Below, piece by piece: positions 9,531 through 17,535 of a stretch of 64,000 nt of DNA; positions within the stretch are counted from its first letter, which is position 1, and each line of letters opens with the position of its first letter. This stretch comes from Gammaproteobacteria bacterium (lineage in GTDB: Bacteria; Pseudomonadota; Gammaproteobacteria; Pseudomonadales; Azotimanducaceae). Under the pieces are notes generated by a model, which made no database searches, had not been told where the DNA came from, and saw nothing but the letters and a program-made list of their open reading frames with translations. Where the stretch lies: NCBI GenBank assembly GCA_007694905.1, contig REEU01000142.1:62001-126000 (forward strand), in the 5' to 3' direction. Position numbers and translations under genes: made by a program.

Positions 9531-9570
9531 GCGGCGGCAGGGGACGAGCCCTTCGTTCTCCTGCCGTCGT
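9531..9570 (+). terminator. Strong hairpin after the TonB receptor gene
   Basis: Fifteen bases past the receptor stop lies a long stem: CGGCAGG (9535-9541) pairs perfectly with CCTGCCG (9560-9566), the stem continues inward through ACGA/TCGT with one bulge, and extends outward by G-U and G-C pairs. No T-run follows, so it may be a Rho-assisted terminator or an mRNA 3'-end stabiliser rather than a classical intrinsic terminator. Confidence 0.5.
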
Positions 9571-9597
9571 CATCGGCCGACACCTCGAGACCAACCG

Positions 9598-10119
9598 ATG
9601 ACGCGCTCCACCATGACCATTCTGCTGCTCGCAGCATCGTGCTGCCTGGTTTCGGCGGCGACGGCAGCGAGCGAGCTCGCTCGCTGTGGCGCCATCGAAA
9701 GTGCCACGGAGCGCCTCGACTGCTTCGATGCAATGGTTCGTCAGCAAGCCGACGAGCAGGAAGCGCTCGTCCAGACACCGCAGGCCCCAGAACGGGTGGC
9801 GCCTGACCAAGCCATCGAGGCTCCTGCAGTCGCCACTGCATCGACTCCCAGCACCGATCCGATTGCCCAATTCGGACAGGGGCGACAGAAGCGGCCGCAG
9901 ACGGAGATCGATTCGATCACCAGCCGTGTCGATAGCGTTCGCCGAACACCCCTCCGCCATCACGTGATGACGCTGGCCAACGGCCAAGTGTGGGTCGAGA
10001 ACGAACCCGATCGACGACGGATCGCACCGGCTCAGGACATCGTGATCAGAACGCATCGCTGGCACTTCGAGATGGAGCTGCGATCGCAACCGAATGTCGC
10101 GGTACACCGAACCGAGTAG
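9598..10119 (+). CDS. Small exported protein of unknown function
   Basis: A 173-residue protein with a signal peptide (residues 1-24, ending SAATAAS). It then has ARCGAIESATERLDCFDAMV, a Cys-x(13)-Cys element like those at the mature N-terminus of several proteobacterial exported proteins (VasI-type and related). A Pro/Ala/Gln-rich linker follows (residues 50-100). The C-terminal module has LANGQVWVEN and WHFEMEL, resembling a small beta-rich domain common in periplasmic proteins of this kind. It lies 81 bases after the TonB receptor, beyond a hairpin. Role unknown; a periplasmic helper of the receptor is only a guess. Confidence 0.75.
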   Translation: MTRSTMTILLLAASCCLVSAATAASELARCGAIESATERLDCFDAMVRQQADEQEALVQTPQAPERVAPDQAIEAPAVATASTPSTDPIAQFGQGRQKRPQTEIDSITSRVDSVRRTPLRHHVMTLANGQVWVENEPDRRRIAPAQDIVIRTHRWHFEMELRSQPNVAVHRTE

Positions 10120-10225
10120 CAACACCTGCTTCCCCACTCCACTTCCTGCCGACGACGCAGAAGGCTACAGTGCCCCTCCCTGCACGAGCCGGCGATCATT
10201 GCCCGGCTGAAGGATCGTCGAATCC

Positions 10226-12193
10226 ATGAGCACGCAAACACCCGCCGCTGAGATCGCAGCCCTGAGCGAATCCTTCGACGTTGCGCTCGCCCAGCTAACC
10301 ACCGCCCGCCAGTCCGATCCGCGGGCCCCGATAGCCGACGTGCTGGAGTCGGCGCGGGCCTTGATGGCGGTGCCAGGCGGACTCGATGCCCTGTACGCAC
10401 GCGTACCCGCCATCGAATCCGCAGCGGTCTTCGCCAACAGTGACTGGGCGCAGCCGGCCATCCTGCAACCCGCCCTGGCGGAACGTTCCCTCAGGCAGGG
10501 CGAAGCAAACATCACGCTCATCGAGGCCCTCAGCGAGATCCGGCTGCTCGCGGTGGCCATGGGCGACTACTTCCACCCTGGAGTCTCGGCAGAACGGGCC
10601 CGGAACTTCCTCACGCAGGTGATGGCGCTGAACCTCGACCTGCTGTCCGGACAGATGAACGAGGCCGACCGCGAGCGCCCTGACACTCTCGGTGAGATCG
10701 TGCTCACACTGTACCGGTATCTCCTCGACCGACTGGGTTACGAAAGCATCCTCGACAGTCTGGTCGATGAGATTCAGCGTCTGCTGGTCCAGCGGCCAAT
10801 TCAGACGGACAGCATCAAGCGGATGATCGGGCAGATCGCCCGCTGCCTGTTCGACCCGAGCATCGACACCGTGGGCATGGATAAAGCGGCGCGCCTTGTG
10901 CGTGGGCTGTTCGGGCCGAGCCCGGGATGTCGCGAGGACCCGGGCATCGAAGTCTACGCCGAGCGCCTGCTGGCGCTGGACGAAGATGGACTGACCGCGG
11001 AAGCCAGCAGCTTCGCATCTGTCATGCACGAGACGGGTCTGGTGTCGCCTTATCATCCCGTCCTGCTGCGCTATCTGCGCGGGCAACATGATCGCCTGAT
11101 CCCTGTGGCGCTTGGCCTCAGCATGACGGGCAGAGACAGCCTGGAATGCTACCGGCAGCTGGTGCATGCCCTGATCGACGAGGCCGTGTTTTCCGAGACC
11201 AGTCAGGCGGTCTACGGCCTGACCATGCTGCTGGAACGCGGCTCGCTGTTCAGCCCGCCCATGGCGGCCGGGCTGTGGCGGCAGATCAAACTGCCATTGT
11301 GCGCGCAAGCGGCAAACACGCTGAGCGCGGTGTTCAGCAGCGCGCAGCCGCCACGGGTCTTCCTGCTCGCCGGCGTACTGAGCCTCATCGGCCAGCCGCT
11401 CGGCGTCGGGCAGGGCAACAACCCAACCTGCCAGTCCGTGATCGGCATCTCCATGTGGGCCCACAACGACGCGGACTACCTGCTGCAGCTTGTGACCTGG
11501 GCGGCCCGCGACGATGAAATCATCATGCGCTTCGAAGGCCAGCAGATTTCTTCGAAGGGGCTCGAAGCGGGCCTCGCCAAGCAAGCCCCCATGGACGTGG
11601 ATCCGGTGTCACTGATTCTGGTGCCGCATCTGGATCGCATTTACGCCGAAATGGGCCGCTTGTGCGGAACGCGGGACGATGACTTGCATCGCTGGATCAA
11701 CCCGGAGATGTACGGCTGGTGGGTGGGTCACGGCTTTCGCGTGGTGGCCAATCACCAGACAGGGGCGATCGAAGGGCACGAAGACTTCCTGCGCGACTTC
11801 TACGCCCGCTACCACCCCTATTACAACGGCCACCTCCCGGTGATCCACCCCCAACCCGCAGGCATCGCCGTTACAGACAACACCGCGCGTCTCGTCGGCC
11901 GGCATGCGATCACCATCACACGAGTCGCCCTCGACCACGACGGCGAGATACGGGTTTACTTCTTCAACCCCAACAATGACAGTCGTCAGGACTGGGGACA
12001 GGGAATCCACTGCGCGATTCACGGCCATGGCGAACGCCATGGCGAGGCGTCACTGCCCATCGTGGAATTTGCCTCCCGTCTGTTCGTGTTTCACTTCGAC
12101 CCATTGGAACTCGGAGACAGGGACGCAGCCCCTGACGCTGAAGTTACGCAAGCCGTCGAGCTCGCACGCCACAGCTGGGCACCCAAGGCCTGA
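10226..12193 (+). CDS. Unrecognised 655-residue protein with Cys-His-Asn pattern (paralogue 1)
   Basis: I do not recognise the family. There is no signal peptide or obvious membrane segment, so it is likely cytoplasmic. The first 390 residues look mostly helical (for example LIEALSEIRLLAVAMGDY). The last 260 hold the motifs shared with the next gene: GVGQGNNPTCQS (Cys402), TWAARDDEIIMRFEG, HYNGHLPV-like and HPQPAGIAVTD tracts, GRHAITITRV (His560), YFFNPNNDS (Asn581 onwards) and GEASLPIVEFASRLF. A Gln before a Cys, a His about 160 residues on and an Asn/Asp about 20 after that is the order of catalytic residues in papain-like cysteine peptidases and acyl transferases; that reading is inference. 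The neighbour at 12330 is a clear tandem duplicate. Confidence 0.8.
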   Translation: MSTQTPAAEIAALSESFDVALAQLTTARQSDPRAPIADVLESARALMAVPGGLDALYARVPAIESAAVFANSDWAQPAILQPALAERSLRQGEANITLIEALSEIRLLAVAMGDYFHPGVSAERARNFLTQVMALNLDLLSGQMNEADRERPDTLGEIVLTLYRYLLDRLGYESILDSLVDEIQRLLVQRPIQTDSIKRMIGQIARCLFDPSIDTVGMDKAARLVRGLFGPSPGCREDPGIEVYAERLLALDEDGLTAEASSFASVMHETGLVSPYHPVLLRYLRGQHDRLIPVALGLSMTGRDSLECYRQLVHALIDEAVFSETSQAVYGLTMLLERGSLFSPPMAAGLWRQIKLPLCAQAANTLSAVFSSAQPPRVFLLAGVLSLIGQPLGVGQGNNPTCQSVIGISMWAHNDADYLLQLVTWAARDDEIIMRFEGQQISSKGLEAGLAKQAPMDVDPVSLILVPHLDRIYAEMGRLCGTRDDDLHRWINPEMYGWWVGHGFRVVANHQTGAIEGHEDFLRDFYARYHPYYNGHLPVIHPQPAGIAVTDNTARLVGRHAITITRVALDHDGEIRVYFFNPNNDSRQDWGQGIHCAIHGHGERHGEASLPIVEFASRLFVFHFDPLELGDRDAAPDAEVTQAVELARHSWAPKA

Positions 12194-12233
12194 CGCTCGC
12201 GCACGACGCGCATCGGTCCAGGTGCCGGCGTTT

Positions 12234-12245
12234 CGAGTCGACTCG
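12234..12245. promoter_or_regulatory. Perfect 12-base palindrome CGAGTCGACTCG
   Basis: It lies in the 136-base gap between the two paralogues, about 85 bases before the second start codon. It could be an operator for a dimeric regulator or a chance palindrome. No copy was noticed upstream of the first paralogue. Confidence 0.25.
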
Positions 12246-12329
12246 TTCGATCTGCTAGCCTGACTCGAACTGTATTCGCGCTTCCAGTCGAGGCCGCATC
12301 CTGCCCGCGCGCCTGTTGAGTAAAGAGGC

Positions 12330-14324
12330 ATGCCCGTCGACAACCCCGAGTCCGATCCTGCCCCGCATGGCAGCGAAGGTTCAGATTCCGTCGTAGCCGC
12401 ATTCGACGCTGCGATCGCCCGGCTCGCTGCCGCCAACGCCACGGCAGGCGTCTCACCCGTATTCGAGGTCCTCGAGCCGGCACGAGCCCTCCTCTTCGAC
12501 AGCGCGGGGCTGGACATGCTTTACGCGCGCGTCGAAGCACTCGAAGCAGCAGGATTTTTCCGCGGCAGTGACTGGGACGCTCCGCAGACCCTGGTGCCGT
12601 CTCTTGCCGTGCGCACGATCCGCCACGGCGAACCGGTGGCCACCCTCGTCGAGGCGATCAGCCAGATTCGCATGCTGGCCGTTGCCAGGGGCGATTCCAC
12701 CCATCCGTCGCTGTCGCCCGAGCACGCCCAGCACTTCCTGGCCCAGGTGATGGCGATGAATCTCGACCTCGTCGTCGGAGATCTCCAGGAAGCGGATCGG
12801 CTGCGGCCGGAGAACCTCGGTTACGCTGTTCAGACTCTGTATCACTACCTGCTGCGTCACCTGGGCTACGGCAACATCCTCGAGCATCTCGTCTCGGAGG
12901 TCTGGCGCATCCTCGCCCAGCGCCCGGTTCAGGTGAGCGGCGTAAAGCACATGGTGACGCAAATCGCCGCCTGCCTGAACAGCCCGGACCCCATCGCCAA
13001 CGCGGTCAGCGACGACGCCCTGCAGCTGATCAACGCTGTCTTCAGCCCAACCGAGGGCTGTCGCGAAGATCCTGGATTCGAAGTGTACGGCGAACGCCTC
13101 GCGACCATGGACGACGCGACCCTGCTTCAGGAAGCGATCGCCTTCGCACAGGCGATGCACAACACTGGCCTGGTTTCGCCCTACATGCCGGGTTTCATTC
13201 GTTACCTGCGCACGCGGTGGAATGAATTGATCCCCACCGCTCTGGGCCTCAGCCCTACCGGCGCCGATGCGTTCAACTGCTATCCGGCACTGATCCACGC
13301 GCTGATCGACGGGGCCATCTTTCCTGAAACCAATCAGGCCGCCTACGGCCTCGCGATGATGCTCGAACGCGGCATTCTCTATTCGCCGCCAGTCGCACCC
13401 TCGTTGTGGCGGCAGCTGAGGCTGACGCTATGCGATACCACAACGCGGAAAATCACCGAGGTTTTCGGCGACAGCCGCCGACCGGAATGCTTTCTGCTCG
13501 CTGACGTCCTCAATGTGCTCGGTCTTCCGCTCGGCGTCGGTCAGGGTAACTATCCCACCTGCCAGTCCACGCGAGCCATTTCCATGTGGGCCTATAGCGA
13601 ACCCGCGGATCTTCTGCGCATCGTCGCCTGGGCCGCGCGCGACGACGAAGTAATCATGCGCTTCGAAGGTGAAAACATCTCATCGAAGGAATTGGCGTCC
13701 GGTCTGGCGAAGGACCCTCCCGTGGACGTCGACGCCGTTTCCCTGGTCACTGTTCCCCATCTCGATCGTATCTATTTCGAAATGGGGCGGCGCAGCGCAG
13801 GCCGCGGCGAGGATCCACACAAGTGGGTCAACGCAGAGTTCCACGGCGATCACGTCGGTCACGGCTTTCGTATCGCCGTCGACGTCTTCACGGGCGGTCT
13901 CAAAGACTTCGAGGGCTTCCTGCGTGATTTCTACGCGGCCTATCACCCGTTCCACAACGGCAACCTTCCCGTCATAAACCCACAACCGGCAGGCATCGCG
14001 GTGACTGACAGCGGGAGTCGTTTCCTTGGCTGGCACGCCATCAGCATTCAGCGCGTCGCGCTCGATGCGAACAGGGTCATGCGCGCGTATTTCTTCAACC
14101 CCAACAACGACAGCGGCCAGGATTGGGGACAGGGAATTGTGACGTCGACTCATGGCAACGGCGAACTGTACGGCGAGGCCTCGCTACCGATGGACGAATT
14201 CGCCTCCAGACTGTACGTCTTTCACTACGACCCGCTCGAGAAAGGCAATCCAGGTTCCGTCCCAGATGCTGAAATCCGACGCGCCTCGCAGCTTGCACGC
14301 AGCAGCTGGGCCTCCGATCGGTGA
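12330..14324 (+). CDS. Unrecognised 664-residue protein with Cys-His-Asn pattern (paralogue 2)
   Basis: Tandem paralogue of the preceding gene, alike over its full length with roughly half the residues identical by eye. Shared tracts include GVGQGNYPTCQS (Cys411), AWAARDDEVIMRFEG, HPFHNGNLPVINPQPAGIAV, WHAISIQRV (His569), YFFNPNNDSGQDWGQGI (Asn590 onwards) and GEASLPMDEFASRLYVF. The Cys-to-His (158) and His-to-Asn (21) spacings match paralogue 1 exactly. No signal peptide. It is separated from paralogue 1 by 136 bases that carry a perfect 12-base palindrome. An ATP-grasp gene follows 270 bases later. I do not assign a function; a papain-like hydrolase or transferase is the hypothesis. Confidence 0.8.
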   Translation: MPVDNPESDPAPHGSEGSDSVVAAFDAAIARLAAANATAGVSPVFEVLEPARALLFDSAGLDMLYARVEALEAAGFFRGSDWDAPQTLVPSLAVRTIRHGEPVATLVEAISQIRMLAVARGDSTHPSLSPEHAQHFLAQVMAMNLDLVVGDLQEADRLRPENLGYAVQTLYHYLLRHLGYGNILEHLVSEVWRILAQRPVQVSGVKHMVTQIAACLNSPDPIANAVSDDALQLINAVFSPTEGCREDPGFEVYGERLATMDDATLLQEAIAFAQAMHNTGLVSPYMPGFIRYLRTRWNELIPTALGLSPTGADAFNCYPALIHALIDGAIFPETNQAAYGLAMMLERGILYSPPVAPSLWRQLRLTLCDTTTRKITEVFGDSRRPECFLLADVLNVLGLPLGVGQGNYPTCQSTRAISMWAYSEPADLLRIVAWAARDDEVIMRFEGENISSKELASGLAKDPPVDVDAVSLVTVPHLDRIYFEMGRRSAGRGEDPHKWVNAEFHGDHVGHGFRIAVDVFTGGLKDFEGFLRDFYAAYHPFHNGNLPVINPQPAGIAVTDSGSRFLGWHAISIQRVALDANRVMRAYFFNPNNDSGQDWGQGIVTSTHGNGELYGEASLPMDEFASRLYVFHYDPLEKGNPGSVPDAEIRRASQLARSSWASDR

Positions 14325-14335
14325 TACTGATATGA

Positions 14336-14414
14336 CCGAATGTCATGCCTGTAACGCATGAAATGCTCGGCACACAACCCCCTAATTTTTATCCAACCTC
14401 CCATGCGGTACACT
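14336..14414 (+). promoter_or_regulatory. Possible hairpin and weak promoter before the ATP-grasp gene
   Basis: After the paralogue-2 stop, CATGC (14344-14348) can pair with GCATG (14356-14360), enclosed by CCGA/TCGG, forming a modest hairpin. Downstream, TTTTTA (14386-14391) and TACACT (14409-14414), 17 bases apart, could form a weak sigma-70 promoter for the ATP-grasp gene. If real, that gene is not simply read from the paralogue transcript. Confidence 0.22.
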
Positions 14415-14594
14415 GGTCAAAAAGACGGGACGCCTATTCGGACGAATGATCCGAACAGAACCTGAGCGATCAATCGAGCATCGTTCGGGACGTCGGTCGA
14501 CTTCCTGCACGAATGCATGCTGCCTCTGACACCGCAGCATAGCCACGTATCGCTCGCGTCCACTTCATGCACAAGACACGAGGAATGCTTTCTC

Positions 14595-15902
14595 ATGGCC
14601 ACCAAAACACAAGTACAACCAGCGGTAGAGCTCGCAGCCTGGGTCGATCCGACACTGGATTCCGTTCTCGGGACGGAAACACCCAAGGATCCGAAAAAGG
14701 GCTACATCGCCCTGCTTGGATGGAGCGTCAATGCCATCAAGGCTGCGCAGCAATTCGACCGGCGGTACATCGTCGTGGCCCCCGACTGGGCCGCCGACTT
14801 CTGCGAGGCCAACAAGATCCCCTATGTTCCCTGGGATTTCGTTCGCCTCAACGACCGCTCCATGGAGATCGCTGAGGTTCTCAAGGACGAAGGCGTGGAT
14901 GTTGCGATCCCTCTGTTCGAGGAAACCGTCGAATGGTCGGGCGCGATCAACTCAGTTCTGCTCGACAATCCCCGCATGTATGGTCAGTCAATTCTTTTCC
15001 GGGACAAGGCGCTGATGAAGCGCCGCGCCCAGCTTGGCGGAATTCGCGTCGGTATCTTCGAGGAAGCGCACGAGAAGGAAGACATCATCCGCTTCATGAA
15101 GCGCGTCAACCAGACGCTTCTCAAGCTCGACGGCGACCCGGATGACCCGATCCACGTCAAGGCTTTCGACAAGGCGGGTTGCCTTGGGCACCGCATGATT
15201 CGCAAGATGGAAGAGATCGACCTGATTCCGGACGAAGAGTACCCACTGCTCATGGAAAGCCATCTGGACGGCTGGGAATTCGCCGTCGAGGCCTGGATTC
15301 ACGACGGTAAGATCAAATTTCTCAACATCTCGGAGTACGTGACGCTGGGTTACTCGGTGTTCGTGCCCGCCACCAAGGAGCTCGAAAGCTGGCGCGATGC
15401 GATCACCAAGCAGATCGAGAAGCTGATCAAGACCTTCGACATTCAGTTTGGACTCATTCATCCGGAGTACTTCGTCACCGCAGACGGCGAGATGTACTTT
15501 GGTGAAATTGCCTATCGGCCACCAGGCTTCAAGGCCTTCGAACTCATCGAGCGTGCCTACGGATTCAACGCTTACCAGGCATCCATGCTGGTGTTCGACC
15601 CCAAGAGCACCAAGGAGGAGGTGAACGCATTCTTTCCGCGCGAGGTTGTGGACGCAAAAGGCTATGCGGGTTGCTTCGGCGTTTACCCCCGGCGTCGCGT
15701 CGTCAGCAAGCTGGAGATGCCCAAGGAAACCATCGAGCACCCCTATTTCGAATCCCACGAACTGGTCGCTCCCGCAGAGGAAACGGTTCCTGACCGGTCG
15801 GCTTTCGGGACCCACTGGGGCCTGATCTTCTTCTTCGGCGATGATCCCATCGTCATGCGAGATCTGCTCAGGGCGCAGGAGGAGTTGGACTTCTACGTCT
15901 AG
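14595..15902 (+). CDS. ATP-grasp domain protein
   Basis: A 435-residue protein of the ATP-grasp superfamily, whose members join a carboxylate, activated as acyl phosphate, to an amine or thiol. An N-terminal Rossmann-like lobe (YIALLGWSVNAIKAAQQF, residues 36-53) is followed by FRDKALMKRRAQ, the usual entry to the ATP-binding lobe. The metal/ATP site follows: FAVEAWIHDGKIKFLNISEY near 230-250, GLIHPEYFVTADGEMYFGEI near 285-305, then AYRPPG. The organisation resembles carboxylate-amine ligases such as BacD/DabC-type enzymes rather than biotin carboxylase. The ATG at 14595 has GAGGAA about 10 bases upstream; the in-frame ATG at 14517 gives an uncharacteristic leader. Acceptor and donor are unknown. 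Confidence 0.85.
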   Translation: MATKTQVQPAVELAAWVDPTLDSVLGTETPKDPKKGYIALLGWSVNAIKAAQQFDRRYIVVAPDWAADFCEANKIPYVPWDFVRLNDRSMEIAEVLKDEGVDVAIPLFEETVEWSGAINSVLLDNPRMYGQSILFRDKALMKRRAQLGGIRVGIFEEAHEKEDIIRFMKRVNQTLLKLDGDPDDPIHVKAFDKAGCLGHRMIRKMEEIDLIPDEEYPLLMESHLDGWEFAVEAWIHDGKIKFLNISEYVTLGYSVFVPATKELESWRDAITKQIEKLIKTFDIQFGLIHPEYFVTADGEMYFGEIAYRPPGFKAFELIERAYGFNAYQASMLVFDPKSTKEEVNAFFPREVVDAKGYAGCFGVYPRRRVVSKLEMPKETIEHPYFESHELVAPAEETVPDRSAFGTHWGLIFFFGDDPIVMRDLLRAQEELDFYV

Positions 15903-15984
15903 CCCGGCAATCTCAGCAGCCGATCTCTAGCGGGCCGCGCGCCGCAGCTGCGACGCTTTGATCGTTACCGCACAGAGCTGGCCT

Positions 15985-16028
15985 CAGAGACCTGGGTACG
16001 CTTGTTCGACTGAACGCCCTGGTCTCTG
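15985..16028 (+). promoter_or_regulatory. Long hairpin just upstream of the small membrane protein gene
   Basis: CAGAGACC (15985-15992) pairs perfectly with GGTCTCTG (16021-16028). One T/T mismatch follows, then GGG/CCC, and an inner GTTC-GACT-GAAC stem-loop. The outer stem ends right at the TGGAG that should be the ribosome-binding site of the ATG at 16038. It could be a terminator for the ATP-grasp transcript, or a 5' leader structure that controls translation. Confidence 0.5.
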
Positions 16029-16037
16029 GAGTCACCC

Positions 16038-16187
16038 ATGCTTTACACAATCGCTGTCATTCTTCTGGTTTTCTGGCTGCTTGGACTCGTCACTTCGACG
16101 ACGATGGGTGGCTTCGTGCACCTCTTGCTGGTCGTGGCCGTGATTGTCGTACTGCTGCAGGCCCTCGGCGGCCGAAGGAGCTTATGA
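16038..16187 (+). CDS. lmo0937-family small membrane protein
   Basis: A 49-residue protein with two hydrophobic helices (about residues 2-18 and 26-43) joined by TSTTMGGFVH, ending GGRRSL. The pattern MLYTIAVILLVFWLLGL plus TMGG is that of the lmo0937 (DUF5670) family, very small membrane proteins of unknown function often linked to envelope or osmotic stress. A GGAG lies about 6 bases before the ATG, at the foot of the hairpin 15985-16028. It converges on the acyl-CoA dehydrogenase gene with 15 bases between stops. Confidence 0.8.
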   Translation: MLYTIAVILLVFWLLGLVTSTTMGGFVHLLLVVAVIVVLLQALGGRRSL

Positions 16188-16202
16188 TTCCGCTCGGGCA
16201 GG

Positions 16203-17402
16203 TCAACCGCCGTAGCGGCGGATGATCTGCTTTCCTAGCGACATCATGTGCACCTGATCAGGACCATCAGCCTGACGGCACCAGCGCGCGTAATTGAACG
16301 CTTCGGCCATCGGGTAGTCGGCCGTTAGACCACCCGCACCATGGATCTGCATGCAGCGATCGATGACCGTCTGAGCCATCAGCGGAACGGTGATCTTGGC
16401 CGCAGCGATCAGATCGCGCGCATCCTTCGGACCGACCTCGTCGATCTTCCGCGCCGTCTTCATGGTCAGCAGCCGTGCCTGCTCGATCTCGCCGAAGGAT
16501 TTGGCGATGTCCTCGAGCACGCTTTGGTGATCCGCGAGCTTCCTGCCGAAAGTTTCCCGGCTCACCGCCCTGCGGCAGGCAAACTCCAGCGCACGCTGGG
16601 CGCTACCGATCAAACGCATGCAGTGGTGGATACGTCCCGGCCCAAGACGACCCTGGGCGATTTCGAAGCCCCGGCCTTCACCAAGCAGGATGTTCGCAGC
16701 GGGCACCCGCACGTTCTCGAAGTGCACCTCGGCGTGGCCGAGCGGTGCATCGTCATAGCCCAGAGTGGTCAGCGGCCGCACCACCCTCACCCCCGGGGTA
16801 TCCTTCGGTACCAGCACCTGACTCTGCTGAAGATGCCGGTTGGGATTGTCCGGATCTGACTTGCCCATGACGATGAAGATCTTCGTCCGCTCGTAGGGCG
16901 CGTTGGTGATGAACCACTTTTTGCCGTTAATAAGATAGGAATCGCCGTCGCGGACGATGGAGGTGCGCACATTCGTAGCATCGGAAGAGGCGACGTCGGG
17001 CTCCGTCATGCAGTAGGAGGAGCGAATCTCGCCTGCGAGCAGCGGTTCAAGCCACTCACGCTTCTGCGCCTCCGTGCCGTACTTCAGGAACACCTCCATG
17101 TTGCCGGTGTCGGGCGCATTGCAGTTGAAGGCCTCCGGCGCCCACAGCACGCGCCCCATGATCTCCGCCAGCGGGCTGTAGGCCTCGTTGCTGAGGCCGC
17201 CGTGGTCTGCCGGCATCCACAGGTTCCAGAGCCCTGCGTCCCGCGCCTTCGCCTTCAATTCCTCCATCACCGGAACTGTCGAGAAACGGTCCGGCAGCGC
17301 ATTCAATTCGTCGTGGTAGCGCTGCTCGTTGGGATAGATGTGCGCATCCATGAATGCTTCGAGTTCATGACGCAGGGTTTCGGCACGATCGGTGGCGGAC
17401 AT
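16203..17402 (-). CDS. Acyl-CoA dehydrogenase
   Basis: FAD-dependent enzyme of 399 residues that introduces the alpha-beta double bond into an acyl-CoA. The FAD/substrate motifs YCMTEPDVASSDATNV and WFITNAPY lie mid-protein; the C-terminal helical domain has IHGAGGLTADYPMAEAFNYARW. It resembles ACAD10/ACAD11-like and aerobic fatty-acid dehydrogenases with the LWNLWMPADHGGLSN N-terminal element. The catalytic base was not assigned with confidence. The start at 17402 (MSATDRAETL) avoids the unlike 45-residue extension of the open frame. It is divergent from the thioesterase at 17536, so the pair probably shares a control region and acts on CoA esters. Confidence 0.93.
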   Translation of the reverse strand: MSATDRAETLRHELEAFMDAHIYPNEQRYHDELNALPDRFSTVPVMEELKAKARDAGLWNLWMPADHGGLSNEAYSPLAEIMGRVLWAPEAFNCNAPDTGNMEVFLKYGTEAQKREWLEPLLAGEIRSSYCMTEPDVASSDATNVRTSIVRDGDSYLINGKKWFITNAPYERTKIFIVMGKSDPDNPNRHLQQSQVLVPKDTPGVRVVRPLTTLGYDDAPLGHAEVHFENVRVPAANILLGEGRGFEIAQGRLGPGRIHHCMRLIGSAQRALEFACRRAVSRETFGRKLADHQSVLEDIAKSFGEIEQARLLTMKTARKIDEVGPKDARDLIAAAKITVPLMAQTVIDRCMQIHGAGGLTADYPMAEAFNYARWCRQADGPDQVHMMSLGKQIIRRYGG

Positions 17403-17535
17403 TCGGGGGCTCCTCGAGATCTTGGGCGAGGCCGATTCTACCCGAGTCGGCCTGCAGCGGGGCGCAGACCCCGAGCAGGCAGTTGGGGTAGGCTTCGCGG
17501 CCGAACCGACCTTGAGATTGACACGGAAACCTGAC

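Noticed and set aside
9531-9570. Classical intrinsic terminator
   Set aside because: The stem is strong but no T-run follows, so it is reported only as a hairpin with terminator-like position.
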